The notes under the pieces are model-generated. The model did no database searches, had not been told where the DNA came from, and saw only the letters and a list, made by a program, of their open reading frames with translations. A DNA stretch of 61,185 nucleotides from CAZLDI01 sp964558415. GTDB lineage: Bacteria > Chloroflexota > Dehalococcoidia > SM23-28-2 > RBG-16-64-32. The DNA lies in assembly GCA_964558415.1 (NCBI GenBank), contig CAZLDI010000017.1, forward strand, positions 1 through 61,185, given 5' to 3'. The position numbers and the translations under genes are program-made. How positions within the stretch are numbered: position 1 is the stretch's first letter; each line of letters begins with the position of its first letter. Below, piece by piece: positions 35,840 through 44,404 of this stretch.

Positions 35840-36322
35840 ATGCCCGACCGGTCGTCGACCGCGGCACCAGGACTCCGAGCTAACACGAGCCCCAGCCACG
35901 GGCTCCACCTCATCCTGGACGTGACCCGCCAGTCTACATTCCTCATAGTACTTATCACTATTGTTGTGGCGGCCGCCGGATGTAATATTAACCACGAGCG
36001 CGTGAGGTTTACCTTCGATAATCGCACCGACTCGCTTATTTGCTACTATCTGAATCCGGAAGGGGCTGAGGCGGGCCGGTGTAACCAGAAAATCAAACCG
36101 CTCGCAAAGACAGCTTGGGAGCCTGGCTGCGGCTACGGAGCCCATCCGGAGAGGTTGCCATTAACTGTCATTCTGACCGTCGCGGAGAGAGGACGTCGAA
36201 TCTACGACAGGATGGCTGAGTGCCAGGTCTGGCAAAACTCGGATCGCACATTTGTCATCGAGAAGCACGGCACGGAGTTTGTGGTCGCCGACGGCCTGCC
36301 AGACGGACCTCCAAATCGATAG
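35840..36322 (+). CDS. Small lipoprotein, candidate immunity protein
   Basis: 160 residues from ATG 35840, ten bases after the Rhs stop; GTG 35921 would place the signal peptide at the N terminus and is a good alternative. The signal ends in AAAGC. The mature part has conserved motifs FDNRTDSLICY, GCGYGA, RIYDRMAECQVW and TFVIEK, shared with the paralogue at 14507-14974. Position straight behind the toxin tip and export as a lipoprotein fit an immunity protein against a toxin acting outside or in the periplasm-like space. The function is inference; the paralogy is visible. Confidence 0.65.
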   Translation: MPDRSSTAAPGLRANTSPSHGLHLILDVTRQSTFLIVLITIVVAAAGCNINHERVRFTFDNRTDSLICYYLNPEGAEAGRCNQKIKPLAKTAWEPGCGYGAHPERLPLTVILTVAERGRRIYDRMAECQVWQNSDRTFVIEKHGTEFVVADGLPDGPPNR

Positions 36323-36365
36323 CATCCAACAACTTTACTAGAATGTACCCTGATAGTTGGGATTG

Positions 36366-36369
36366 GCGT
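36366..36369. repeat. Target-site duplication, left (gcgt)
   Basis: Matches gcgt at 37587-37590 on the other side of the IS. Confidence 0.7.
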
Positions 36370-36444
36370 TGACCTGCTCCCCTAAAACTGTACCATTGGT
36401 AAATTGCAGTCCTCCCGCGTTCTGAAGAACGAAAGGAGGACGAA

Positions 36445-36712
36445 ATGCGACGGAGCCGCTTCACGGAGGAGCAGATCGTTGGCTGTCCTGAAGGAGCACG
36501 CGGTGGGGGCGGGGACGAGGGAGCTCTGCCGGCGCCTGGGGATCGCGACGGAGACCCTGTACAACTGGAAGCGCAAGTACGGCGGGCTGGAGGTGAGCGA
36601 GGCGCGGCGGCTGCGCGCGCTGGAAGAGGAGAACCGGCAGCTCAAGCGCATCGTGGCCGACCAGGCGCTGGACAACCGGGTGCTCAAGGACCTTCTCTCA
36701 AAAAACTTCTGA
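36445..36712 (+). pseudogene. IS3 OrfA with a one-base frameshift
   Basis: The protein starts MRRSRFTEEQIVG at ATG 36445, but the rest of OrfA (AVLKEHAVGAGTRELCRRLG, then TLYNWKRKYGG and the leucine-zipper-like EEENRQLKRIV) continues in the next frame. One extra base near 36482-36485 explains this. As sequenced OrfA cannot be made from its own start, unless the base is a sequencing error. The domain is the IS3 HTH that binds the IS ends. Confidence 0.7.
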
Positions 36713-37554
36713 AGCCCGCGGCCCGCCGACAGGCGGTCTGTCACGCCGGAGAGCGCTGGGCGCTCTCCGAGCGGCACGCCTGCGGGCTGGTTGGCATCAG
36801 CCGTTCGAGCGTGCGCTATGAGGCCAAGCGCTCGGGCGACCAGGAGCTGCGAGAACGGTTGGGGGAGCTGGCCGGAGAGAGGCGGCGGTTCGGTTACCGG
36901 CGGCTGCAGGTAATGCTGAGACGGGAGGGCGCGGTGGTGAACCACAAGCGGGTCTGCAGGCTCTACAGAGAGGAAGGCTTGTCCGTACGAAAGAGAAAGC
37001 GCAAGCGGATGTCACGGGAGGCGAGGCTCCCGCTTGAGGCGCCGACCGGCCCCAACCAGCTCTGGTGCCTGGACTTCGTGCAGGACACCCTCTCCTGGGG
37101 ACGGAAGATACGCCTGCTCACGGTGGAAGACGTCTTCACCCGGGAGGCCCTGGCCATCGAGGTCGACACCTCGCTGTCCGGCGTGCGGGTGGCGCGTGTG
37201 CTGGATCGGGTGGTCGGGGAACACGGTGGCAGGCCGCAGGAGATCGTACTCGACAACGGCCCGGAGCTGACCAGCCGGGCGCTCGACCAGTGGGCCTACG
37301 AACGAGGCGTCCACCTCCAGTTCATCGACCCCGGCAAGCCCCAGCAGAACGGTTACATCGAGAGCTTCAACGGGAAGCTGCGCGACGAGTGCCTTAACGA
37401 GCACTGGTTCCTCAGCCTGCCCCACGCCCGGAGCATAGTCGAAGGATGGAGGTTGGACTACAATCTGAACAGACCTCACAGCTCTCTCGGAAACCTCACG
37501 CCGGAGGAGTTCCGGCTGAACCACACTAAGCGGTTGATGGCGGCGGGACTGTAA
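36706..37554 (+). CDS. IS3 OrfB transposase (DDE domain)
   Basis: About 283 residues read by -1 frameshifting from orfA at the A AAA AAC heptamer. An HTH_21 segment (RRRFGYRRLQVMLRREG) precedes the rve-type DDE core: CLDFVQD with the first Asp, VLDNGPELTS with the second, and NGYIESFNGKLRDECLN with the Glu. The C-terminal YNLNRPHSSLGNLTPEEF is typical of the family. The catalytic part is intact, but production depends on the broken orfA start. Confidence 0.85.
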   Translation, partial: LLKPAARRQAVCHAGERWALSERHACGLVGISRSSVRYEAKRSGDQELRERLGELAGERRRFGYRRLQVMLRREGAVVNHKRVCRLYREEGLSVRKRKRKRMSREARLPLEAPTGPNQLWCLDFVQDTLSWGRKIRLLTVEDVFTREALAIEVDTSLSGVRVARVLDRVVGEHGGRPQEIVLDNGPELTSRALDQWAYERGVHLQFIDPGKPQQNGYIESFNGKLRDECLNEHWFLSLPHARSIVEGWRLDYNLNRPHSSLGNLTPEEFRLNHTKRLMAAGL

Positions 37555-37616
37555 TTATGAATGGACCAGGGAACGGGGGCAGGTCAGCGTCTACGGTTCA
37601 GGGATTCAACGTGGCG

Positions 37617-38138
37617 ATGGACCTGAGCCCTAAAGCGCTGCTTTTTGCGTGCGTCGTCATGATCTGCTTGGTCAGCCAGGCCACCGCCTGTGGTAGCGAC
37701 GATACTTCGCGTTCCGTAGAGGAGTACTTCGATCGACTCCAGTCCATCTCTGAGCACGCTGACCAGCGGTTTCAAGCCATAGTAGGAGAGATAAGTCGTG
37801 ACTTTGATTCGGAGGCTGAGGAGATCCAAGCATATCGCAACTTCTACTCTACAGATCTTCAAATTTTTAGGGACTACAACGATGATTTGGCCGCTCTGCG
37901 GCCTCCCGTTGAGATTGCTGATGCGCACAGCCGTTTCGTGAGTGAGGGGACCGAGTTGTCAGAGGTGATTGCGCTAGTCACCGCACGGATGGCCGATGTC
38001 GGTACCAAAGCCGAGTTGGCCGAACTTTTGAGTACGCGAACGCTTGATGCGGCCACAGCTGAATTTGACGCCGCTTGTCGTCAGTTACAGACGATCGCGG
38101 ATTCTCGACACATCGCGGTGGACCTCGACTGCGAGTGA
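37617..38138 (+). CDS. Lipoprotein of unknown function
   Basis: 173 residues from ATG 37617; GTG 37611 is equally possible, and longer starts lie inside the IS. The signal peptide ends in ATACGS. The mature part is helical and acidic (VEEYFDRLQSISEHADQRF ... FRDYNDDLAALRPP), a pattern seen in small exported helical-bundle proteins. It originally followed the Rhs-adjacent lipoprotein; the IS now separates them. It could be a second immunity-type protein or unrelated. Confidence 0.6.
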   Translation: MDLSPKALLFACVVMICLVSQATACGSDDTSRSVEEYFDRLQSISEHADQRFQAIVGEISRDFDSEAEEIQAYRNFYSTDLQIFRDYNDDLAALRPPVEIADAHSRFVSEGTELSEVIALVTARMADVGTKAELAELLSTRTLDAATAEFDAACRQLQTIADSRHIAVDLDCE

Positions 38139-38396
38139 AATCGCGCTCTAGACCGCGCAGTCTGAATGGCGCCTCACAACACTCTAGCGGGGACTGCTGG
38201 CATTGGCGCGTCAGCACGGCTGAGTCTTTCCACCACCATCATGCGGCTTCCTCGGCAAAGAGCGGTTAGGCGAAGCGGTAAACGGAGTGCGTCCGCTGGC
38301 CTTCCTAATCAGGCTTGATATCCAGAGCCGCCCTGGCTTCCAAGGTGCTCACCTCTCAATTTCGCAGCACGCTTATCCGCCCCATCACTAACCGCC

Positions 38397-38429
38397 GTGA
38401 CAGTTCCGTGACAGGGGGCGATTTAGCAT
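38397..38429 (+). promoter_or_regulatory. SARP-type promoter P2 (11-bp direct repeats plus -10)
   Basis: gtgacag at 38397 and again at 38408, 11 bp apart, then about 10 nt to TAGCAT (38424-38429). The next translation signal is aggagg at 38463 with ATG 38478. The same layout is seen at 28168 and 49443. Confidence 0.5.
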
Positions 38430-38477
38430 CACCCCCTGCGGCGGCGTTCGAACAGGCGCCCCAGGAGGCCCCGCTGA

Positions 38478-38642
38478 ATGGCACTTGCCAGCGTCCGAAC
38501 ACAGACTCAGTTGCTGAGCCCACTGCTGCGCTCAGAATCGTCCAAGCGAGACTGTTTGAAGTATTCGTCGTTAGACGCGGTGCAACCCCAAGGGGCAGGG
38601 GACCAGCAGAACTGCTACGACCATCAAGACCCCTGCGTTTAG
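38478..38642 (+). CDS. 54-residue peptide behind P2, candidate precursor
   Basis: ATG 38478 is preceded by aggagg (38463-38468) and lies about 40 bases after the predicted P2 start. The peptide begins MALASVRTQTQLL and ends in a Cys/Asp/Gln-rich tail (NCYDHQDPCV). A polar leader with a cysteine-bearing C terminus fits a RiPP precursor for the modification operon 1.2 kb downstream, but no family is recognised. The rest of 38139-38847 shows no other supported gene. Confidence 0.4.
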   Translation: MALASVRTQTQLLSPLLRSESSKRDCLKYSSLDAVQPQGAGDQQNCYDHQDPCV

Positions 38643-38847
38643 GGGATGGCGAACGTTTGGACGACACAATGGTAATCGGTGATTCAGAGGTCAGGCTTCG
38701 AATCCCACGCAGGGAAGATCCATGACAATGTTTCGGCGCCATAAGCATTTTTTCTCGCCAGCGGACAGGTGACTGGTTCCGTTCGCGGCCAAGTTTGGCC
38801 GAACGCCGGAGGATCTGGCTATCTCCCGCGAGCTTGAGGATCGATTG

Positions 38848-39030
38848 ATGGACGAGTACGCCCGGTCTTACGGTCACGAGCCCACAGAAAACTGGATTCT
38901 GGTTGTGCACGCGGACGATACCAGCGAGTTTTACGCCTTCGATGACCCGGCGGTCATGTGGTGCTGTGACCGCAAGCACGCTGTCCGAAGCATGCTAGGC
39001 GACGAGGTCGCAATTCTCTCCCTCGAATGA
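38848..39030 (+). CDS. Small hypothetical protein
   Basis: 60 residues from ATG 38848. The composition is protein-like (ENWILVVHADDTSEFYAFDD, then WCCDRKHAVRSML), with a possible beta-beta-alpha pattern. No family recognised. It lies between P2 and the RiPP-like operon on the same strand. Confidence 0.45.
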   Translation: MDEYARSYGHEPTENWILVVHADDTSEFYAFDDPAVMWCCDRKHAVRSMLGDEVAILSLE

Positions 39031-39155
39031 ACAATTGAGTTCAACACCTTGGGGTAGACGGCCGAGCCGAAAGGAGGTGACTTGCCCCGATAGACTCGTA
39101 ATATCTGTGGGTTCTTAAATCAATTCAAAACCTGCCAGAATGGAGGGACACATCT

Positions 39156-39461
39156 ATGCCGAACGAATCCACCAAGCGCGACCTTGAGCGCTTGGAGCAT
39201 CTGAGTCCTGAAGCCCGTGCGCGCGTTGACTCGGCTTTTAAGGCAGCGATCGAGCGCGAGGTGGTAGTAGGAGAGATCGGCCCGGCTGCTGCTGGCAACA
39301 TCTTCTCGCGTGGCTGGATCTTCAGCCGTCTAACCCCGACTGCCATGGCTGAACTCAAATCGCTGCCGGAGCTGGAAAAGATGAATGCGGAGCAGTTCGC
39401 CGAATTTGCCACCCGGCTGTCCGAAATGAAGGCCAGAATCGACCCGCGGCGCTTAGAGTAA
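39156..39461 (+). CDS. 101-residue peptide, candidate RiPP precursor
   Basis: ATG 39156 follows ggaggga at 39142-39148. The protein is helical and charged at both ends (DLERLEHLSPEARARVDSAF; MNAEQFAEFATRLSEMKARI) with a hydrophobic, aromatic centre, GPAAAGNIFSRGWIFSRLTP, that contains a near-repeat IFSR. It has no cysteine. It is the last well-supported small gene before the modification operon. The C-terminal helix recalls Nif11-type leaders. A perfect aaaggaggtga at about 39070 has no ORF behind it. Precursor status is a hypothesis. Confidence 0.55.
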   Translation: MPNESTKRDLERLEHLSPEARARVDSAFKAAIEREVVVGEIGPAAAGNIFSRGWIFSRLTPTAMAELKSLPELEKMNAEQFAEFATRLSEMKARIDPRRLE

Positions 39462-39716
39462 TTTAGCAAGACAGGCTCGGGTGTCGCGAGATGTCGGCAT
39501 CAGTGGGCTACGCACTCTGCCAACCCTGTCAGCGCTCCTTAAGTCATAAGCCCGAGGCGGTACCATCTTGACAACTTGCCTGCGAGGGAAGCCGATGCGG
39601 CGCTCCCCGTCAGTCCGGCTCCTGGAGTTACGCATCGCTGGTGTTTGCGGACCATCGCGTGCTTCCGCCCGCAAACGCTCTCAGATGTGACTTTGAGCCG
39701 TGAGAGGGGGCCTCCA
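39462..39716. other. Intergenic stretch before the operon
   Basis: Only weak short ORFs are present, such as a 26-codon ORF at 39490-39570 with two cysteines (CQPCQRS) but no good ribosome site. Nothing else is supported. Confidence 0.3.
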
Positions 39717-39779
39717 ATGCCTTCATCTACCTGCCGTCCCGCCACCGGATGGGTGAACCTAGATGACCGTCTCCAGTGA
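39717..39779 (+). CDS. 20-residue peptide with CRPA motif
   Basis: ATG 39717 has gaggggg about 7 bases upstream. The peptide is MPSSTCRPATGWVNLDDRLQ. Its STCRPAT resembles ASCRPAS in the 35-residue ORF coupled to tfuA at 45767. Too short for statistical support, but placed where a precursor could be. Confidence 0.3.
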   Translation: MPSSTCRPATGWVNLDDRLQ

Positions 39780-39846
39780 GCTAAAGGGTCGTTTACTGCC
39801 CGAGGCTGAACGACCTTAAGCTGAACGACTTTAGAAGGAGTCTTTC

Positions 39847-40899
39847 ATGAGCGATCCCAGAACCGCGAAAGTAGCTGATCCCTGGCAATGGTTTCCCGAG
39901 ATGGGGCCTTGGTTCGATGCCCTCCCAGAGCAAGCCACTGTGTGGAAACCCTCCGCAGTTCTGACGGGCGACGGCCCCGAAATAGCCCGGATTATATGCA
40001 AGGCAGCGGAAGACAGGGCGCCGTGGCTGTATCATCCCTGCGTTAGTGCGATAACCCACAATCGTAGCGTTGGCCGGCTTGAGCGGGAGGTCGCCTTGGC
40101 TGGTTGGCTGGCGTTACACGCCCAATTGGACGGAGAACTGGTTCTTGCGGATCCGACGTGGTGCTGGTCCGAGGGCGGCGGGTTCCTGCTCGATTCCGGG
40201 ACACACAATCTACAAGCGATTGGGGCTGCCTTGGCCGCCGAGAGCGGCGGTCCGGAAATCGCGCTCGACCCCTGGTGCACGATTCTGGGGTACGCACATC
40301 CAGACTCTTGGGTCGCGGGAGAGCGCTCGTCGGACGCACAGCAAGCGGGAGTGCGCAGCTGCACTATGGTCGCGCTACGGTCGCTCGCCATACTCCGCGC
40401 GGCTCTACCGAATGTTGCGGATTGGCTACTCTCGTTCGCCAAACTACTGGTTTTCCTCGACGGACGAGAGAACCTATCACGCAGTTCGAGTTCCGGCGAT
40501 CTGCCGGGTATCATCTTCGCGGATACGACCTCGGAGATCGCACTACTGGAGGTTCTGATACACGAGTCCGCGCACCATCTCCTTTATGTCGCCGAGACTG
40601 GCGGCCCACTGATTGATCCGGCGGACACCCGGCGGTTCTCATCGCCCCTCCGGCCCGATCCCCGCCCGCTGCGCGGTATCTTGCTGGCCTACCACGCGTT
40701 GGCCTTCATATGCGCATTTTACAAGGACCTCGGCTGCTCCGCGCTCGGCGACGAGGCGTCGGACCCCGCGGATCTTGCCGACCTTCGAGATAAGATGGCC
40801 GAAGCCGGGTCGACGCTGGACGGTGCGGTCGAGTCGCTGACGGATCGCGGCTTTGCATTCATGCGCGCGACGCATGAGGTCGCCTGCTATGCGTCTTGA
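39847..40899 (+). CDS. HExxH-motif putative peptide modification protein 1
   Basis: 350 residues from ATG 39847 with aaggag at 39834. The key motif is LIHESAHHLLY (H239, E240, H243), followed by SPLRPDPRPLRGILLAYHAL, the signature of the HExxH putative peptide-modification family that accompanies FxsB-type radical SAM enzymes. Recent work describes some members as 2-oxoglutarate-dependent peptide beta-hydroxylases rather than proteases. First gene of a tightly packed operon; the radical SAM gene overlaps its 3' end by 11 bases. Likely modifies the precursor peptide. Confidence 0.8.
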   Translation: MSDPRTAKVADPWQWFPEMGPWFDALPEQATVWKPSAVLTGDGPEIARIICKAAEDRAPWLYHPCVSAITHNRSVGRLEREVALAGWLALHAQLDGELVLADPTWCWSEGGGFLLDSGTHNLQAIGAALAAESGGPEIALDPWCTILGYAHPDSWVAGERSSDAQQAGVRSCTMVALRSLAILRAALPNVADWLLSFAKLLVFLDGRENLSRSSSSGDLPGIIFADTTSEIALLEVLIHESAHHLLYVAETGGPLIDPADTRRFSSPLRPDPRPLRGILLAYHALAFICAFYKDLGCSALGDEASDPADLADLRDKMAEAGSTLDGAVESLTDRGFAFMRATHEVACYAS

Positions 40900-42067
40900 C
40901 CGACCCCTTCCACTGCAGTTCATTTTCAAGGTCACGGCGCGGTGCAATCTGAACTGTTCCTACTGTTACGTATTCAACAAGGCAGACCAGTCTTGGCGGT
41001 CGCGCTCCAAAGTGATGTCTGACGAGGTGTTCGATGCGGCGCTGGAGCGCGTGCGCCGTCATTGCGACGCATCGGGTCAGGCCATCGTCCGCGTCATGTT
41101 CCACGGTGGTGAGCCGCTGCTTGCCGGCGTTGCACGCTTCCGCCGGTGGCTTGACCGTATCGACACGGAACTTGGACCGCGTATCTCCGTCATCCTTGCT
41201 GTGCAGACGAACGCCACGCTAATCCGCGACGAATGGGCCAAGTTGTTCGCTGACTATGGGGTGGAAGTCGGTGTAAGCCTGGACGGTCCGCCCGAATTAA
41301 ATGATCGATTTCGCGTAGACCACGCCGGACGCGGCAGTTATCAACGGATCATGAGAGGAATAGAAGCCTTGCGGGAACAATGTGTTCCGTTCAGCATCCT
41401 AAGCGTTATCCAGCTCGGCGCTGACGGCTTGTCCATCTATCGGCACTTCTGCTCAATGAATCCGACCACGATAAACTTCTTGTTCCCGGATTACAATCAC
41501 GAAGACGTCGGGGAGCCGCGCAGGCAGCACGGTCCGACGCCGATTGCAGATTTCCTAATCCCGATTGCGGATGAATGGTATCGCGCCGCGGCGCAGGGCG
41601 GAGAGGTTCCACTGCTGCGCAACATTTGTCGTATCATTCTCGGCGGCTCAAGCCGTTCCGATATGTTTGGCAACCCGCCGCTTGGTTTCGTGTTTGTCGA
41701 AGTCGATGGCGAGATAGAAGGGCTGGATGTCCTGCGTATTGACGCCGAGGGAATGGCTTCCACCGGTTTGAACGTCATACATCACGATTTTGAGGCCATC
41801 GCAGACGCCAGCCCATTCCACGCCCGAGCGATCTTCCAGGGCCTACCACTACCCCGCGATTGCAGCGCCTGTCCCGAGAAGGAGACCTGCGCAGGGGGAT
41901 ACCTGCCCCACCGGTTTTCTCGCGCGCGTGGCTTCGACAATCCATCCGCTTGGTGTGCCGATATCCTATTACTGTTCAGTCATCTGCGAGAGCTGTTGCG
42001 CGTGAACGTGGATGAAACAACCCTACGGCGTGCACTTCTCGAGGAGATGGCGATGGCGCACCGATGA
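40889..42067 (+). CDS. Radical SAM/SPASM peptide maturase (FxsB-like)
   Basis: 392 residues from ATG 40889. The 4Fe-4S/SAM motif is CNLNCSYC (C19, C23, C26), followed by FHGGEPLL for SAM binding. The C-terminal SPASM-type cysteines are in CSACPEKETCAGGYLPHRFS and WCADILL. The GGYLPHR/FDNPSAWC ending is typical of the FxsB/GrrM-like group that makes carbon-carbon or carbon-heteroatom crosslinks in ribosomal peptides. It overlaps neighbours at both ends (11 and 4 bases). It probably installs a crosslink in one of the candidate precursors. Confidence 0.85.
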   Translation: MRLDRPLPLQFIFKVTARCNLNCSYCYVFNKADQSWRSRSKVMSDEVFDAALERVRRHCDASGQAIVRVMFHGGEPLLAGVARFRRWLDRIDTELGPRISVILAVQTNATLIRDEWAKLFADYGVEVGVSLDGPPELNDRFRVDHAGRGSYQRIMRGIEALREQCVPFSILSVIQLGADGLSIYRHFCSMNPTTINFLFPDYNHEDVGEPRRQHGPTPIADFLIPIADEWYRAAAQGGEVPLLRNICRIILGGSSRSDMFGNPPLGFVFVEVDGEIEGLDVLRIDAEGMASTGLNVIHHDFEAIADASPFHARAIFQGLPLPRDCSACPEKETCAGGYLPHRFSRARGFDNPSAWCADILLLFSHLRELLRVNVDETTLRRALLEEMAMAHR

Positions 42068-43185
42068 TTGGACTGTCTGTCGCTTCACAGGTGTTGCTAT
42101 GGGGCAGTGAGTCCACAGTCCTGCGTCACCAGCTCGAGTGCGAGTACGATGTGCTGCTCCATGAGGCCTTACGATACGCCTGTTGCTCTCATGATGAAGC
42201 TGCTGAGGACAATGTCGACAGCGCGAACAGAGGCGACGCGTTGGCGGCGCTGGCGGGAGCGGACACGCCCGCTGATGCAATCCGCCAGGTTATGCGGGCG
42301 CCGCGCACAGTTAGTCGTCTCCTCTGGCCGCGCACCCAGAAGGCGGGGCGCACGCAGCAATTCCTAAGGGCGGCATTCGCGGCCGAGCGGGCGCTGCGCA
42401 CTCTAGAGACGCCAGGACGCTTCTCCGGCTGGACGGCGGACTGCCGCGCGTTTGTCCGGTCCAACGGCGAGATAGTCGGCCCGACGATGCTGGACGGAGG
42501 CATTCCGATAGACGTGCGGAGTCCGCACGCGCGCTCGCTCGATCTCCTCGGCGGCTCTCGGCTGGTTCGCCCTGTCCGACCATCTCCGTCCCAGGAGGAC
42601 GTAAACCGGACAGTGCGACGCATTGATCAGGCTTGGCGCGGCATCGGCGCGACGGGGGGGACTGTGGCGGACTGCGTGTCAGCCTGGACACGCGTGATAG
42701 TAGCCCAAACCGAGCCGAGCGGGAAGTTCTGGTCTGGCTCAAACGGGCAATACGTTGGCCGGGTCGTGTTGGTCAATGCGGACGTCGCCGGCTCGCCGGT
42801 AGAAGAGGTCGCCGACGCGATCGTCCACGAGGCGATCCACGGATTCCTCTATATGCATGAGTGCGTGGAGCCGTGGGTCCGGGGATACTCCCTCTACACG
42901 GACGAAGGGGCGATCCCCTCCCCGTGGTCGGGTAACCTTCTTCCAGTTCGCCCCTACATGCAAGCGTGCTTCGTCTGGTACGGACTGGCGATGTTCTGGG
43001 CGCAGCATATAGATCGGAACGTTTTTGACCAGAAGGTGACGTATGAGTTGTTGAACCGAGCATTGATCGGCTTCCGACGGGGGTCCTTGGCAGACGCAAT
43101 TATGCCGTGGCGGGCAGAGATCCACCCGGAGATGGCGGAACTAGTTGACGAACTACAACGTATCGTACGTTCCCTGCTCGAATAG
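42064..43185 (+). CDS. HExxH-motif putative peptide modification protein 2
   Basis: 373 residues, starting within the radical SAM stop (atga). The motif is IVHEAIHGFLY (H255, E256, H259), followed by SPWSGNLLPVRPYMQACFVWYGLAMFW, the same arrangement as protein 1, though the two differ strongly elsewhere. Two HExxH enzymes around one radical SAM suggest two hydroxylation targets or a non-catalytic partner. The N-terminal 150 residues resemble no known domain. Confidence 0.75.
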   Translation: MIGLSVASQVLLWGSESTVLRHQLECEYDVLLHEALRYACCSHDEAAEDNVDSANRGDALAALAGADTPADAIRQVMRAPRTVSRLLWPRTQKAGRTQQFLRAAFAAERALRTLETPGRFSGWTADCRAFVRSNGEIVGPTMLDGGIPIDVRSPHARSLDLLGGSRLVRPVRPSPSQEDVNRTVRRIDQAWRGIGATGGTVADCVSAWTRVIVAQTEPSGKFWSGSNGQYVGRVVLVNADVAGSPVEEVADAIVHEAIHGFLYMHECVEPWVRGYSLYTDEGAIPSPWSGNLLPVRPYMQACFVWYGLAMFWAQHIDRNVFDQKVTYELLNRALIGFRRGSLADAIMPWRAEIHPEMAELVDELQRIVRSLLE

Positions 43186-43222
43186 AGAAGTCCGCCGTGA
43201 TTGCTCGTTCGGTGAAGGAGTC

Positions 43223-44404
43223 ATGAACTGGAAGAAGGGACTATGCGCGACGGCCCTAAACGGGACGCGGCTAGAGGACCCGAGCGCGACGCGCGCACGG
43301 CTGCTTCCTCGACTAGCGGACTACGGCATAACACGAGTCGCAAACGTGACTGGACTAGACCGGCTAGGAATCCCGGTATACATGGCGATTCGGCCCAACG
43401 CGCGCTCGCTCAGCGTATCGCAAGGCAAGGGTGTCACAGACGACGCCGCATGGGTCTCCGGTGTCATGGAGACGATAGAGCTGTGGCATGCCGAAGCCCC
43501 CGACGGGCCTCTGTCACTCGCATCACACGCCGAGATGATCGGGCGGGGGCGCGTCGTAGACGTGGAGCGTCTGTCCAAGCGCCGCGGATCTCCCTTCCAC
43601 CGGGACTACCGGCTGCTCTGGGCGCGGGGCGTCGAGATGTTCTCCTCGGAGCCAATCTATGTGCCGTACGGCTTGGTTCACGTGAACTCAGTGCCGCCCT
43701 TCCCTCCCGGAGATGAATGCTTCTTTGTCACGTCTAACGGCCTAGCATCAGGATCCGCTCTGCCAGAAGCCTTAGTGCATGCCCTTTGTGAGCTCATCGA
43801 GCGTGATGCAGTGAGCCGGTGGCGGGCCGCGAGCGCCGAGGCACGGGCGGCCCGGTGGATCAATCTGCACACGGTAGATGACGACGTGCCGACCGAACTC
43901 CTTGCGCTGTGCGAGCGCGCCGGTTTCGACGTCATTGCCTGCGATGCCGCCTCGCCCGTGGGTCTACCCGTGATCGTATGCGTTCTGCTGGATCGGCAGG
44001 AATCATCGGAGACACTCCGTGGGGCCGCGATGGGGTTCGGGTGTCATTTGCGCCGGGACATCGCCTTTGTCCGAGCGCTGACAGAGGCCGCGCAGAGCCG
44101 CCTTACCCTTATTGCGGGCTCCCGCGACGATCTTGACCGCCAGGACTATGAAGCGCGGCGACGACACAGAGAAGGCATCGAAACCTACCGCAGCCTGCTG
44201 ACGATTCCCCGTACCCTGAACTTCGGTTCGCTTCCAGACTACCGGAACACGGCCTACGACGAGCAGGTTAACGTTTTACTTCAGCAGCTGCACGCGGTTG
44301 GAGTAAACGAGGTGGCAGCGATCGAGCTGTCACCAGAAACTACAGGCATCGCCGTTGTTCGCGCGATCGTACCGGGCCTGCGAGGGCCGGACCATGCCCA
44401 CTAA
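43223..44404 (+). CDS. YcaO-domain cyclodehydratase/thioamidation enzyme
   Basis: 393 residues from ATG 43223; the ORF extends further upstream, but the conserved start is NWKKGLCATALNGTRLEDP. Typical YcaO blocks follow: GITRVANVTGLDRLGIPVYM, SVSQGKGVTDDAAWVSG then METIELWHAE (ATP/Mg-binding Glu), and ALVHALCELIERDAVSRW. YcaO enzymes activate peptide amides with ATP to make azolines, amidines or thioamides. The C terminus (VPGLRGPDHAH) lacks the PxPxP end of azoline-forming members. The TfuA partner next door points to thioamide formation. Confidence 0.88.
   Translation: MNWKKGLCATALNGTRLEDPSATRARLLPRLADYGITRVANVTGLDRLGIPVYMAIRPNARSLSVSQGKGVTDDAAWVSGVMETIELWHAEAPDGPLSLASHAEMIGRGRVVDVERLSKRRGSPFHRDYRLLWARGVEMFSSEPIYVPYGLVHVNSVPPFPPGDECFFVTSNGLASGSALPEALVHALCELIERDAVSRWRAASAEARAARWINLHTVDDDVPTELLALCERAGFDVIACDAASPVGLPVIVCVLLDRQESSETLRGAAMGFGCHLRRDIAFVRALTEAAQSRLTLIAGSRDDLDRQDYEARRRHREGIETYRSLLTIPRTLNFGSLPDYRNTAYDEQVNVLLQQLHAVGVNEVAAIELSPETTGIAVVRAIVPGLRGPDHAH

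Larger units (their letters stand above)
36370..37586 (+). mobile_element. IS3-family insertion sequence, about 1217 bp
   Basis: Ends are imperfect inverted repeats starting TGACCTGC (left 36370, right ending aggtca 37586). Flanking gcgt on both sides is a 4-bp target duplication, so the insertion is recent relative to the island. It carries orfA and orfB with an A AAA AAC slippery site (36700-36706) between them. A copy of the left end survives at 14998-15023. A 4-bp duplication suggests the IS407-like group. Confidence 0.85.

Noticed and set aside
38690..38715. tRNA-like T-loop sequence ttcgaatcc
   Set aside because: The flanking bases cannot form the required T stem and no acceptor, D or anticodon arms fit around it; tmRNA hallmarks are also absent.
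38315..38725. Forward ORF of 136 codons
   Set aside because: It spans promoter P2 and overlaps the better-supported 54-codon ORF; no ribosome site and no protein-like pattern.
39070..39090. Perfect Shine-Dalgarno aaaggaggtga
   Set aside because: The only start behind it (ttg) gives a three-codon ORF, so no gene is called.
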